Assembly (NCBI GenBank): GCA_946902985.2 | Contig: OX336392.1 | Location: forward strand, 17,396,716 to 17,460,715 | Direction: 5' to 3' | Source of the DNA: Meconema thalassinum | Lineage: Eukaryota; Arthropoda; Insecta; Orthoptera; Tettigoniidae | Length of the DNA: 64,000 nucleotides | In this document: in pieces, positions 9,568-18,510 of the stretch | Layout: the number at the start of each line of letters is the position of its first letter | Position numbering within the stretch: position 1 is the first letter of the stretch | Notes under the pieces: generated by a model | What the model saw: the letters and a program-made list of their open reading frames with translations, nothing else | What the model was told of the DNA's origin: nothing | Databases searched by the model: none | Position numbers and translations under genes: made by a program

Positions 9568-10776
9568 CACTCGTCACTTGGTTGGATAGTGGATAATAGT
9601 TGACTTGTTTGTGATGAATAATCAAACAGTAGGCCGTGGTATTGGCTGGTACATTGTCATGCGTTTCAAAATCTAGTCGAATGTCGATATTGGATGGCTT
9701 GACAGACTCTTCCAGGTAAGAACAGTCAAAGACAATCAGTGGTGCTCTTGCCTTAAACGCTTGGGGTAGTAGCATGGGGCCGTTCTCTTTTTGATAATAC
9801 GACCATCGAAATTTAGAAAACAAGTCGTACAGAGGGCCAAACTTATTTTTTGAAAAATCCAAATCCAGTCCTTCATAGGGAAACACGGCTCCGTTGAGGA
9901 AAAGACGTGCATTTCTCAATTGCAGGTGATCAAATTGCGTGGCATTTTTGGTTTGTTGATACTTGCGATTCGTTTGAAAACCCACGATCAGGTAGAGAGG
10001 TCTCTCTGTATAGCGAGCTGTTTTTACAGACCAACTGTGTGTGTTGGTGGTGGGCAATAGCGGATACTCATGGAGTGCCCAGCTTCTAAATTCCATGGGT
10101 AGAGCATATCTCTCTTTACCATTTTGAGTATGTCCAGTTTTTTGCTATCTTCAAGGGTCACATGGGGGACTTTCCATAGCAAGCGTTGTAGTTGAATTTT
10201 TGAATCAATGGGCGCATTGTCGGCTCCCTTGAGTGCATTATTATCACTCCTGTCTCTCACTAGGTAAAGCACTTGCCTTGCGTTGACCACAATGCGTTGG
10301 TGATCTTCGGCAAAGCCTAAAATCAGTTTAAGAGGTAAATATCCAGTAAAGGTCCCATCAGTGTGTACCATCCAATCATTGGTCGAGTCAGGACACCAAC
10401 CTGCCATGCAAAGTGTTTTACCTTCTTCCTCACTATAAGAGGGGTATAGTTTCATGACACTGGAAATGCCCACATTTCGAGTGCTATCCACCATGATATC
10501 GTTAATGACATACCGCACTTCAGAAAATAGAAAGGCCAAACCATGGTTGGCCAACTTGGATGTGGTGGGTGTAGAGCCATCGGCTTTGGTGAGCCGACCT
10601 TCAATCTGAATGACACTTTCATGCGGTAGGGTGTAAATATCTTGGTTGTTGATAACAAATTGAATTTCATCATTGTTATTGAGTCCAGGTGTTTGAGCTT
10701 GATAGGAATGGAGATCAATTCTTACCACTCCTGGTTGTTCCTCGATGCGGTTCGCTATCTCTAGGATATAATTCAT
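9563..10776 (-). pseudogene. Major capsid protein, double jelly-roll candidate (element 1), one frameshift
   Basis: Two ORFs (10776-10024 and 10096-9563) together match the uninterrupted 404-residue protein of element 2 (50466-49252). Shared blocks are GLNNNDEI, DIYTLPHES-IQIEG-LTK, LAFLFSEVRYVIN, NVGI-SVMKLYPSY, TGYLPLKLILGFAEDH, YTERPLY--VGFQT and FPYEG-D-NF-KNK. This is the Polinton hexon-like protein, which would form the capsid facets. One base appears missing near 10106, just before the RSW-LHEYP block. The start at 10776 (MNYILE) aligns with MNSILD in element 2. It is expressed with the small ORF 10715-10903 just ahead of it. Confidence 0.9.
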
Positions 10777-10903
10777 TATGAGGGTTGACGTGGTAACCCA
10801 AATGCTGTAAAATCTGCTTGCCTTGAGATGTTAACGTGTATTCACGTGGCAAACAACTAACACCATTCCTAGACGGTGTAGTTGCTTTATACACAAACTT
10901 CAT
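10715..10903 (-). CDS. Conserved small ORF ahead of the capsid gene (element 1)
   Basis: 62 codons overlapping the capsid start by about 60 nt in another frame. Element 2 has the same ORF (50405-50587). Both begin MK-VYKA-T-SR-GVSC and continue Y-LT---KQILQ-LGY. Differences between copies are often synonymous: S, R, I, L, Q and L codons differ at third positions and L also at first. This argues for a translated peptide rather than only a leader. The first codons also carry the TATA box and TTAGTTG initiator of the capsid transcript. Basic N-terminal half; no recognised domain. It may be a small virion or regulatory peptide. Confidence 0.6.
   Translation of the reverse strand: MKFVYKATTPSRNGVSCLPREYTLTSQGKQILQHLGYHVNPHNELYPRDSEPHRGTTRSGKN
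10854..10891 (-). promoter_or_regulatory. Late promoter of the capsid transcript (element 1)
   Basis: TATAAAG starts at 10891 and TTAGTTG at 10860 on the minus strand, exactly 31 nt apart. Element 2 has the same pair at 50575 and 50544, also 31 nt. Both motifs sit inside the small ORF. A start at the TTAGTTG site would skip its ATG and put capsid ATG 10776 first, so the small ORF may need another start site. Confidence 0.6.
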
Positions 10904-11622
10904 AGTGGCTTTAGCACCAACTTGTAAGTCACAGGTGTGGCAGAATCTAGATCAATGAGTTGTTGCTCTCTATTGATCAGTCTTAATGTTATATTACTAA
11001 TACTATCGACAGCCACAGCATGAAAAAGCACCACTGGAGGGTTTTCACGAATAATATAGCCATTAGGCGATGTTACAATAAAGTCATAAAGCGAATGCGA
11101 TGGTTCTTGATTGGTGTACACTTGGCTAATAATATTACATGTCACCGACACATGATGGTCCTCAATGAATTTCACTTCATGGTCCGAATCATGTTTTTTG
11201 TTGGGCTCCAACACACGTGGTTTAAATCCTAGTAATGGACCAATGGAATCGGGGTGTGTTTTAAAGTCAATGTTAAAGGTAGAGAAAATACTGCAGCGAT
11301 GAGTGTTGGTATTTCCTACAAGTTCAAACTTGCGCGTTCCGTCGAGAAATGACTTTAAACCATATTGATTGATCAACACCACATAAATGTGTTCATAAAT
11401 ATCATCGATCGTGTATCCACCAGAGTTCAAGGTGAGCACAGAATCATCATAGTAAAACTTGTTGTTCACATTTTCACGTATGTTGTATATTCGATTGTAC
11501 GTTTCAAGAGAAACAAGTCCTAAACCATAGGGTTTTTCACTCAATTCGATAGGCGGGTAAAAGTCTAGGCTGACTTCAGGTCCACGTCCATGCAGTGTAA
11601 ACGTTTTACTTTCTGCCGACAT
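10900..11622 (-). CDS. Penton-like minor capsid protein, single jelly-roll candidate (element 1)
   Basis: An intact 240-residue ORF, homologous over its full length to 51306-50584. Shared blocks are TFT-HG-G-EV, DFYPPIEL, LGLVS-E-YNRI-NI, NKFYYDD, DGTRKFEL, THRCSI-S-F-IDFK, DSIG-LLG, IEDHHVSVTCNII, DPSHSLYDFIVTSP and ITLRL-NR-Q-LI-LD. Polinton and adintovirus penton homologues have this size and position next to the hexon-like gene, and would form capsid vertices. The start at 11622 is supported by alignment and by a TATA box 29 nt upstream. It overlaps the protease end by 17 nt and the small ORF start by 4 nt. Confidence 0.8.
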   Translation of the reverse strand: MSAESKTFTLHGRGPEVSLDFYPPIELSEKPYGLGLVSLETYNRIYNIRENVNNKFYYDDSVLTLNSGGYTIDDIYEHIYVVLINQYGLKSFLDGTRKFELVGNTNTHRCSIFSTFNIDFKTHPDSIGPLLGFKPRVLEPNKKHDSDHEVKFIEDHHVSVTCNIISQVYTNQEPSHSLYDFIVTSPNGYIIRENPPVVLFHAVAVDSISNITLRLINREQQLIDLDSATPVTYKLVLKPL

Positions 11623-12475
11623 ACTGGTGGCGTTTTTGCTTATGCTGCGTCTTATATAAAAAAATTAAACACAAACGTCCACACTGTTGGCTGTTAAACG
11701 TTTGCTCACGTTTCACATTATAATATATCTTGATCCTGTTTCCAAAATAGGTCACTAGTTCCATGGGCGGGGGCAAATTCCCAAAACTGTCAAAGTACCA
11801 TACAGTGGATCCCTCTTTGACATAAGCTACATAATGCGTTCCTGGTCCTCGGTAATCATCCAAATTGACAACAGCACATTCCTGTTTCCAGGGTCGTGGG
11901 GGTAATTGGTTTCGCATAAACACACCTCGAAAATGAGAAAGCTTTAGTTGTTTAGCATAGCTTTCCACTTGTTGATGCGTCAGGGCATGTCTTGCTATGG
12001 CTGAGGTTATTTTTTTTTTTTTAATATTTCGAAATGGTGAAATCCCATATCCTTGTTGATAAAAGGCTGGCTTTAAATTGGCATTTCTAGCCCCCATGGC
12101 GATCGCTTCCATCGTTTCATTGTGTCGCTGACTTTCTTTGAGTTGTTGCTTGCCCCGCTGCGCGGCTTTAATGGTTTTCGCCACTGCACTGGCACCGCCC
12201 AAAAGTGAGCCCAGAGCAGCTAGACCGGCAAATACTGCAGGTAAAAATCCCGCTCGTTTGGGGACGGGAATCACTCGCCCTTGGTTTGAACTCTGTCGCC
12301 GACGTTTTGGAATAACATGTCTCTGTGCTGCTCGAAGGGCTTTCCTTATGGTCAATACATTATTTTTTCTTTTTTTCTTTCGCAAGGGCTTGTCCACGAA
12401 TGTTGTAAGCCCAGGCTTTGCCAAGGACAAAGTCCTTTTTTTAGTCTTTCTCACTACATACCTTTGTTTCACCAT
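11606..12475 (-). CDS. Core/pX-like basic protein fused to adenain-like cysteine protease (element 1)
   Basis: The ORF is open from 12493. The start at 12475 (MVKQRYVV) is preferred because element 2 aligns there. Residues 1-90 are strongly basic. A hydrophobic Gly/Ala segment follows (PKRAGFLPAVFAGLAALGSLLGG), then a charged helix. The C-terminal ~120 residues are an adenain-type protease: GTHYVAYV (His), YFDSFG (acid) and NSQQCG (oxyanion Gln and nucleophile Cys). The protease would mature capsid precursors, and the N-terminal part resembles DNA-core/membrane-active precursors. The junction is a run of 13 A that keeps the parts in frame here, whereas in element 2 the parts are in different frames. 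Confidence 0.85.
   Translation of the reverse strand: MVKQRYVVRKTKKRTLSLAKPGLTTFVDKPLRKKKRKNNVLTIRKALRAAQRHVIPKRRRQSSNQGRVIPVPKRAGFLPAVFAGLAALGSLLGGASAVAKTIKAAQRGKQQLKESQRHNETMEAIAMGARNANLKPAFYQQGYGISPFRNIKKKKITSAIARHALTHQQVESYAKQLKLSHFRGVFMRNQLPPRPWKQECAVVNLDDYRGPGTHYVAYVKEGSTVWYFDSFGNLPPPMELVTYFGNRIKIYYNVKREQTFNSQQCGRLCLIFLYKTQHKQKRHQYVGRK
11622..11658 (-). promoter_or_regulatory. Late promoter of the penton gene (element 1)
   Basis: TATATAAG starts at 11658 on the minus strand, and a CCAGTA initiator-like site lies at 11627, directly before ATG 11622. Element 2 has TATATAAG at 51342 and ATG at 51306, with identical 29-nt spacing from the lower edge of the box to the ATG. Predicted transcripts would have only about 3 nt of leader. 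The box lies inside the end of the protease ORF. Confidence 0.6.
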
Positions 12476-12517
12476 GATGATAATGACCCACAACCTTTCA
12501 CAAGAAAGTTTAAATCA

Positions 12518-12555
12518 CAACTAACATCAGATGGTTATTTCATGGCTGTATATTC
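12518..12555 (-). promoter_or_regulatory. Late promoter of the core/protease gene (element 1)
   Basis: TTAGTTG starts at 12524 on the minus strand within TGTTAGTTGTG, a string also found upstream of the element 2 gene (52195). An AATATACA box starts at about 12554, 30 nt upstream. The ATG is about 49 nt downstream. Confidence 0.5.
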
Positions 12556-13254
12556 CAATTCCACATAAAGTGGGAAATCGTTTATGGTTTTTCTCGCTTG
12601 CTTTTCATCCCATGTCAACATGAGATGAAGGGATAATTCGTCACCTGCATTGACCATTTCATGGTTATGGATCAACATCCTATGACCATTTATCTTTATT
12701 TGTAAATGGTTCTCATCAGGTATGGCATATTTGATGTGAATGGTTCCATTATAGTGTAATCGATAGTGGCTTAAACCCGAAGCAAGCACATAGGTCAAGT
12801 GCTGATCATGGACTAGCGGTAAATGGTTTCTGTCATTCACAGGTTTTTCATTTGTCAGATACACTAAAAATACACATGGGATAAATTTATAAAGCCTTTT
12901 CATTTCATGGGTCACGTAACGCTTGGTACAGACATCGTCTTCGTCTTGCGGGTCTTCCACGTGAATAATCCGATGATGATTAGCGCTATAGCCATTCACC
13001 GTAAGCTGAGGCACTTTTTCATTAAACTCATACACTTTGTTATCCACATACTTTTTCGTAGTAACGTCTGTAGACACTTGAGGATGTTTTACATGGATTA
13101 ACCGCTTTCCCTTAAAGTCATAATCTCCCTGTTTTGTGCGTGGCACTACTGACGTATCCACATAGTGTTTATTAGCAGGATATGTTTCTTGTTTAGGATC
13201 ATGTATGGGGACAGGCCTAGCTTTGGCCATCAACGCACGTCCAAAGACATCCAT
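12535..13254 (-). CDS. Fiber-like protein with short repeat shaft (element 1)
   Basis: Open from 13260; Met at 13254 (MDVFGRAL) aligns with MDAFGRTL of element 2. The N-terminal half has three repeats of the type I-H--DPQ----DV-TK-YVD. This DP-x(3-5)-D-A/V-x-TKxYVD unit is typical of trimeric phage and virus fiber shafts. The C-terminal ~110 residues (LVYL-NEKPV...TINDFPLYVELEYTA) form a conserved head-like domain. It would project from the particle for attachment. Element 2 has six repeats and the same head. Divergent from the ATPase through a shared promoter. Confidence 0.7.
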   Translation of the reverse strand: MDVFGRALMAKARPVPIHDPKQETYPANKHYVDTSVVPRTKQGDYDFKGKRLIHVKHPQVSTDVTTKKYVDNKVYEFNEKVPQLTVNGYSANHHRIIHVEDPQDEDDVCTKRYVTHEMKRLYKFIPCVFLVYLTNEKPVNDRNHLPLVHDQHLTYVLASGLSHYRLHYNGTIHIKYAIPDENHLQIKINGHRMLIHNHEMVNAGDELSLHLMLTWDEKQARKTINDFPLYVELEYTAMK

Positions 13255-13306
13255 CGTCAACCTGTAGTACCAGTCTACTGTTTCTATGACAAGGCTCGGT
13301 GTCCTG

Positions 13307-13344
13307 TATATAGACAGCCTGCTAGCCTGTCTAAGCCTTAGTTG
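13307..13344. promoter_or_regulatory. Divergent promoter between fiber and packaging ATPase (element 1)
   Basis: TATATAG starts at 13307 and TTAGTTG at 13338 on the plus strand, 31 nt apart and 9 nt before the ATPase ATG (13347). The symmetric TATATA can also serve the fiber gene, read leftward. Element 2 has the same layout (53302, 53333, ATG 53342). Confidence 0.6.
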
Positions 13345-13346
13345 AA

Positions 13347-14045
13347 ATGAAGATTATTAAGCAGCAAGAGTCATTCCCCGTGGGGGACATGGTTTCCCAT
13401 CTCTGTCCCACATCACGTGAACAACGCCATGGTCCACTGTTTCCATCTTCCATTCGCTGCATCATTGTGGGGCCTTCCGGCTGTGGAAAGACAAATCTTT
13501 TGCTAACGCTCATCACAGCGCCCAATGGTCTGCGTTTTCAAAATATTTATATTTTTGCAAAATCTCTCTACCAACCCCTCTACGTGTTTCTGGATCAAGT
13601 CATGTCTGGATTACAAAAAGAGAATATGGGTTATTTTACATTTTCCATGCAAGAAAATGTGATTTCACCGGATGAGGTAAAGCCTGATTCACTCATGATT
13701 TTCGATGATGTATCCACTGAACGTCAAGGCATCATTCAAAGCTATTTCAGCATGGGTCGCCACAAACATATCGATTGCTTCTATCTTGGACAAACGTATT
13801 CAAAAATGTCCAAACAGTTGATTCGTGACAATGCCAATGTCATTGTTTTATTTCGCCAGGACGAGAGGAACAGTCGTCACATTTATAATGAACATGTGAA
13901 TCCGGATATGACCTTTCAAATGTTTACAGAATTGTGTGCCAAGTGCTGGAACACTCAACGTCATGCCTGTTTAGTAACTGACAAACAAAGTGAACTCAAC
14001 CAAGGACGGTATCGCTTAGGGTTTGATCATTTTATTGCTATTTAA
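13347..14045 (+). CDS. FtsK/HerA-type DNA packaging ATPase (element 1)
   Basis: An intact 232-residue protein. Walker A is GPSGCGKT (42-49), preceded by a hydrophobic strand. Walker B is SLMIFDDV (about 115-123). C-terminal LGQTYSKM and RDNANVIVLFRQ blocks are typical of the A32-like packaging ATPases of Polintons and their viral relatives. It would pump DNA into the capsid. Its stop codon lies in TATTTAAG, which may serve as the TATA box of the next gene. A predicted leader of about 7 nt follows from the conserved Inr. Confidence 0.9.
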   Translation: MKIIKQQESFPVGDMVSHLCPTSREQRHGPLFPSSIRCIIVGPSGCGKTNLLLTLITAPNGLRFQNIYIFAKSLYQPLYVFLDQVMSGLQKENMGYFTFSMQENVISPDEVKPDSLMIFDDVSTERQGIIQSYFSMGRHKHIDCFYLGQTYSKMSKQLIRDNANVIVLFRQDERNSRHIYNEHVNPDMTFQMFTELCAKCWNTQRHACLVTDKQSELNQGRYRLGFDHFIAI

Positions 14046-14086
14046 GGCCCTGTCTCATTCCCCATCAAGTCATTTGTCAAGCCACC

Positions 14087-15097
14087 ATGGCGTTAGCAGA
14101 GAGTCAATTGAAAAAGCATATTATTAGAGCAAAAAATACCATTCGCCAAAAGTTTCGTCAATTGAAACAATCACGTGCAAATCATGCTTTGTTTATTCAG
14201 CAACATTTAGCACCTCCACTAAAAGCCATGTTGAAACCCTCTTTCAAGCTATCTGAAACGCTACCCACCGTTTCACAAGCCACGCAGACGCTGCACGAGG
14301 ACCCTGAGGAAGAGGAAGAGGAACAGGAAGATTTGACTAGTGTTAGTGAAGTTGAGGATGAGGAGGAACAAGTGTTTACGCCTCAAAAAAAGGCCGCACC
14401 CCTTGCAGAGTTTTTGAGAAAAAAGAAATCCTTGGCCATGGTCGAAACACCTTGCCCTTCCAGGGCGTCTCCGTTTTCACAACTCTTGGCCACCCCTCAA
14501 CATAAAGCTCAACTGAAAACCATTTTAATAAAATATTATGGATCAACATTGGAACCCTATTTCACCGATCTATTTATTGGAAACACAGATACCACGTATG
14601 GTGTTCGCTATGAGGATGATAGTTTTAAAATTGGCGATTCATCCATTAAATTTGCTCGTACTAAAGCTGTCATTAAAAACATCAACTATAAATTAACGCC
14701 AGGACTGTTAAAGCTGCTCTTTTCTCGGACCCCCTCTTCCCATGATTATACGTCAGAGGATCTTGACAAATATAAATCCATTTTATTGGATACCCATGCC
14801 CACAAAAGACAGTATGATCCCGCTCAACAAGTGAATGCCAATATATCTCAAAAATATAAAACCATCATTGCAAAAATGTTTCCCACCAGTCAAAGTACTC
14901 GTCGTAAAGCGTCCGCTTCGGGAGTGACATTTAAACCATTAAAACCCCTTGTGGATGTTACCTACTGGCACAATCCCAATAAGCTCGTCCAGCGGCTACA
15001 GTTGTTGCATGCCTCACGTCAAGCTGGCCACACCGGTCACGATTGGGAAATTCAAGAAATTGAACAAGAACTTCGAAATGCCAAAATTATTGTTTAA
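14087..15097 (+). CDS. Conserved Polinton protein of unknown function (element 1; DUF8207-like)
   Basis: An intact 336-residue ORF. The N-terminus is basic and helical (SQLKKHIIRAKNTIRQKF). An acidic linker follows (EDPEEEEEEQED), then the conserved domain TTYGVRYEDDSFKIGDS, YKLTPGLLKLLFSRTPS, EDL-KYKSILLDT, KYKTIIAKMFP and GHTGHDWEI-EIE-EL near the C-terminus. Element 2 matches throughout (54075-55043). The LYG-R....IGDS....YKGTPGL-ELL pattern resembles a family I know as DUF8207 in arthropod mobile elements; the name is from memory. Linkage to ATPase and integrase suggests a virion or DNA-end role. The last 20 nt overlap the integrase. Confidence 0.75.
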   Translation: MALAESQLKKHIIRAKNTIRQKFRQLKQSRANHALFIQQHLAPPLKAMLKPSFKLSETLPTVSQATQTLHEDPEEEEEEQEDLTSVSEVEDEEEQVFTPQKKAAPLAEFLRKKKSLAMVETPCPSRASPFSQLLATPQHKAQLKTILIKYYGSTLEPYFTDLFIGNTDTTYGVRYEDDSFKIGDSSIKFARTKAVIKNINYKLTPGLLKLLFSRTPSSHDYTSEDLDKYKSILLDTHAHKRQYDPAQQVNANISQKYKTIIAKMFPTSQSTRRKASASGVTFKPLKPLVDVTYWHNPNKLVQRLQLLHASRQAGHTGHDWEIQEIEQELRNAKIIV

Positions 15098-16025
15098 GCC
15101 CTCACCCATTAAAATGGGTATTGCTCACGAGTTGCATCGCCCAGCTAGGCGTCATTATCCACGACTCAAGGTGATTTCACGAGGTGTGGATGAACTTTGG
15201 CAGGCTGACTTGGTTGAAATGATACCCTATGCTGGCGTTAACGACGGTGTACGCTATATGTTGACCGTCATTGATGTCTATTCCAAAATGGCCTTTGTTG
15301 AACCTGTGCGTCGCAAGTCTGGTCCACTAGTTACCAAGGCCTTTCAACATATTATTCAACACTCCCAACGTCAACCTCAGCTGCTACAAACTGACCAGGG
15401 GAAAGAATTTTTCAACAAGGATTTCTCCAGTTTTCTCAAATCTAAGGATATTCACCATTACACCACGTACAGCAACCTCAAAGCCAGTGTGGTCGAGCGG
15501 TTCAACCGAACATTGAAAACCCATATGTGGAAAGCGTTTACCGCTCAGGGCAGTTATCGCTGGTTGGACATGTTACCTGAACTAGTGTCACGTTACAATG
15601 ACACCAAACATAGAACGATTGGGACCAAGCCACGCCTCGTGACTAAAAATATTCAGCGATTGGATAAACTGTTTAACCCCATAAAAACAGCCGATCCTAA
15701 ACGTCACCGACTGAACATTGGGGATTTTGTTCGTGTGAGCAAATTTAAGTCTGCCTTCAATAAGGGCTACACGCCTCAGTGGGGTACTGAACTATTTCGA
15801 ATTCGTCGAGTCAACTTGGACACTCCAGTCACCTATTTACTCGAGGACCTCAACCATCAACCCATAAAAGGTAGATTTTATCTCCATGAACTTCAGAAAA
15901 CAGCATTTCCTCAGCATTATCTTGTGGAAAAAGTGTTGAAACAAAAAGGAAATAAACTCTATGTCAAATGGTTAGGGTTTAACTCTACGTTTAATTCTTG
16001 GATCAATAAATTACATGTTGTGTGA
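15078..16025 (+). CDS. Retrovirus-like DDE integrase with chromodomain-like C-terminus (element 1)
   Basis: The frame is open from 14949, but homology to element 2 begins at PSPIKMGIAHELHRPARR, so ATG 15078 (MPKLLF), overlapping the previous gene by 20 nt, is preferred. Catalytic acids: D in WQADLVEM (about residue 44), D in QTDQGKEF (about 105) and E in VVERFNRT (about 139), the last two separated by 33 residues. The core is followed by an SH3-like RIGDFVRVSK segment and a chromodomain-like end (HYLVEKVLK...VKWLGF...SWI). It would cut and join the element ends, giving the 6-bp duplication. Complete and unbroken; ends at TGA 16023-16025. Confidence 0.93.
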   Translation: MPKLLFKPSPIKMGIAHELHRPARRHYPRLKVISRGVDELWQADLVEMIPYAGVNDGVRYMLTVIDVYSKMAFVEPVRRKSGPLVTKAFQHIIQHSQRQPQLLQTDQGKEFFNKDFSSFLKSKDIHHYTTYSNLKASVVERFNRTLKTHMWKAFTAQGSYRWLDMLPELVSRYNDTKHRTIGTKPRLVTKNIQRLDKLFNPIKTADPKRHRLNIGDFVRVSKFKSAFNKGYTPQWGTELFRIRRVNLDTPVTYLLEDLNHQPIKGRFYLHELQKTAFPQHYLVEKVLKQKGNKLYVKWLGFNSTFNSWINKLHVV

Positions 16026-16294
16026 ACCTATGTACTTTTTATTTATTCACACATGTTGTACACCACCTATAGCTCTGTGTGTACTGCGCTCCGCGCTTCG
16101 TGCATGTTCATACATATTTGTCTTTCCCTTTCCACCTGTGTTCTCTCATACATTACCCCTCCCCCTCTCCCTCCCTTCACCAGCCCACCACTGCTGTTTG
16201 CAGCTCTTGCCTATCTATTGGTTGTGACATCATTCCCAAAAGTTGCATCATACTTTTTACTGATTCAGCGATTCCCACGCTTTGAAGATTCTCT
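16026..16294. other. Spacer between integrase and right TIR
   Basis: Pyrimidine-rich non-coding sequence with a CT-rich run near 16120-16200. From 16271 it matches the sequence just inside the left TIR (AGCGTGGGA region). No gene seen. Confidence 0.5.
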
Positions 16295-16512
16295 TATCGT
16301 GCACGTGGACAGCTAACGTCCAAGGTGAACACCTGTGCCAGATCAAATTTCACGTCAACATGCATTTTGTCACGTACGAAGCAAAACAGGATGTAACTTG
16401 TTAACAGTTATCGCGCACGTGGACAGATAACGTCCAAGCGAACACCTGTGAAAGATCAAATTTCACATGGACTTGCATTTTGTCACGTACGAAGCAAGAC
16501 AGGATGTCACTG
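16295..16512. repeat. Tandem ~110-bp duplication at the inner edge of the right TIR
   Basis: The block TATCGTGCACGTGGACAG...GCAAAACAGGATG (16295-16394) is followed directly by a related copy (16409-16512) beginning TATCGCGCACGTGGACAG. The left TIR has one copy. The outer duplicate is more diverged, so this end carries an older extra copy. Confidence 0.8.
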
Positions 16513-18020
16513 GTTTAGCGTGCATGTGGTTTCACACATGTTCACATGCCTTTCGCTCTTCCCTGCCACCACAATGGTCAGATTATTTCACTTTGAAGCG
16601 ACTTGGTCATTTTTTTTCCATTGCACCTGTTGTCAAGTCAGATCAGCGCCTTCCAATAAGCTCAAATGACATTCACCTCTTGCTCGTCTGCAAGTTTGTT
16701 TTCTGTACTCGCTTCGACCAACATAGAACCAAGTTCTCATCACCGTTTACACGTTAAAGGTAAAATGTGAGAAAAAACGCACGCTCGCTCTGTCATACAC
16801 CGACCCGCCGAAATAGCAATTGATTTATTGAACACAGCCACCATGGTCAGCGACGGGTTCGTTGAAACACACACACTCAGCAGTATCGTCTCTCTCAACC
16901 ACCACGCTTCATAAACATTATCAACAGGTAACGGTAAAGATTTTTTTTTCAACATATATGGCGTTAGGCCCTTTGTGAATTATTTTTTGGAAAAAATATC
17001 TACCACATTTGAAAGGGGGCGTTAGCCCGAGTCCTAGGACACCTCGTACACGTCTCTAGCGTTATTGGTTCGTGAGATATCGGCAAAAATCACAAAAAAC
17101 ACGTGTTTACCCCAAAATCGCGTTTTCCAAATTTTTAAAAATTACAACGAGTGGTCTATAGCAAAGAGGACGTCTGCCCGAATCCTTGGACCCATCGTAC
17201 ATGCCTCTAGCGTTATTGCTTCGTGAGATATCGGCAAAATCACAAAAACACGTGTTTACCCCAAAATCGAGTTTCCAATTTTATTAAAAATTATAACGAG
17301 TGGTCCATAGCAGAGAGGACGTCACCCCGAGTCCTTGGACCTGTCGAACATGCCTCTAGCATGATTGGTTCGCGAGATATTAAAAGCACATGACCTTTTA
17401 GTTTTGGTCTTTTATTTAAATAAAGAGCCTATAGGAAAGTAGGGGGCATCACTACGAGTGCTAGGACGCCCTGTATGTTGAAATCCGATGATTGGTTAGC
17501 GAGATATCAGCTTCGGGGCCGCTACGAGGAGGGCTCAATAAGTTAGTAAGCAGCTCCCCTGTTACCACACTACTACAAAACACAAATTTTTGCTCTAGAG
17601 ACTTGAAATTTATTTTGGGGCTAGAGGGCATAGGGACATTTCATTTATGTCAAACAAACTGTTTTGTAAACTTCCTAGTTTCCAAAATATAGGATTTTCA
17701 AAATTCAAGTGTTTTCAAAAAAACATTAAAAATAAAAAAGTTTTATTACAAAAAATAAAGGTCATAAAGACCATTCGTTTGAGCCATGGCACAACGTTCT
17801 ACCATGTTTGGTTTTCAAACTATCACCAACTTTCGAAAACAAAAATTTTCAAAAAAATCAAAAATATAACGAGTGGTCCATAGGAAAGAGGACGTCAGCT
17901 CGAGTCCAACGACACCTCATTTGTCAACATCCGACCATGGGTTCACCAAATATTAATTATTTAACATGGACGCCGCCCGAGCAACGCCGGGTGAGTTAGA
18001 ACTGTCACTACTCCACTACT
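16409..18020. repeat. Right terminal inverted repeat of Polinton 1
   Basis: It is the reverse complement of 731-2347 and ends CTCCACTACT, followed by the duplicated target AATGTG. Near-identity to the left TIR is consistent with protein-primed copying of both ends or with recent insertion. Confidence 0.95.
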
Positions 18021-18076
18021 AATGTGACGTAGTCTAATACAACGATAAGTTGTTAAATGACAATTAAAAAAAGTAA

Positions 18077-18510
18077 GTGGAAGCAATGCCGGACTCAGCT
18101 GGGGCCCCGTGGTCGCCAACCCACGTCCTACTAGATGTGAGCCCCTGGGGGGTTTCTTATAAGAGCAGGGAGCAGCCTCCGTGGCTCAGGCGGAAGCACG
18201 CCTCTCACCGCTGGGTCCGTGGTCACTCCACGTGGGAATTGTGCTGGACAAAGCGGAGGCAGTCAGGTTTTTCTCCGGGTACTCCGGTTTTCGCTATCAA
18301 AATTTCCTTCCAGCAACACTCTCCACTATCATGTCATTTCATCTGTCATTCATTTAATCATTGCCTCAGAGGAGTGCGACAGGCTTCGGCAGCCGGCACA
18401 GTTCATAACCTCGCCGCTAGATGGGGGCTTCACTCACTCCATTCCCTGACCCGGTCGTTGGACTGGAAGCAGGCTGTGGATTTTCATTTTCATGAGAGCA
18501 GGGAATGAAG
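18077..18510 (+). mobile_element. tRNA-derived SINE, family A
   Basis: A tRNA-like head (box A-type GTGGCTCAGGCGG at about 18181, CTCTCACCGCTGGGTCCGTGG) is followed by a body with GTGCTGGACAAAGCGGAGG, TTTTCTCCGGGTACTCC and CAGAGGAGTGCGACAGGCTTCGG. Another copy, in reverse, lies inside Polinton 2 at 37395-37690 and a remnant at 38125-38270. The repeat justifies the call; the exact ends are uncertain. Confidence 0.7.

Larger units (their letters stand above)
731..18020. mobile_element. Polinton/Maverick (adintovirus-like) element 1
   Basis: A 17.29 kb element is bounded by AGTAGTGGAG at 731 and its complement CTCCACTACT ending at 18020. It is flanked by the 6-bp duplication AATGTG (725-730 and 18021-18026). 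It has inverted repeats of about 1.6 kb and encodes protein-primed PolB, DDE integrase, packaging ATPase, adenain-like protease and double and single jelly-roll capsid candidates. This is the established Polinton gene set. Visible lesions: a deletion/frameshift in PolB (~3743), a frameshift in PLA2 (~7625), TAG in the Cys-rich gene (8199-8201), TAA in the IAP-like gene (9266-9268) and a 1-nt loss in the major capsid gene (~10106). Integrase, ATPase, fiber, penton and protease frames are open. The near-identical TIRs suggest a fairly young insertion. Confidence 0.95.

Noticed and set aside
14949..15077. Upstream start for the integrase at 14949
   Set aside because: These codons overlap the conserved unknown gene in another frame and have no match in element 2; homology begins just after 15078.
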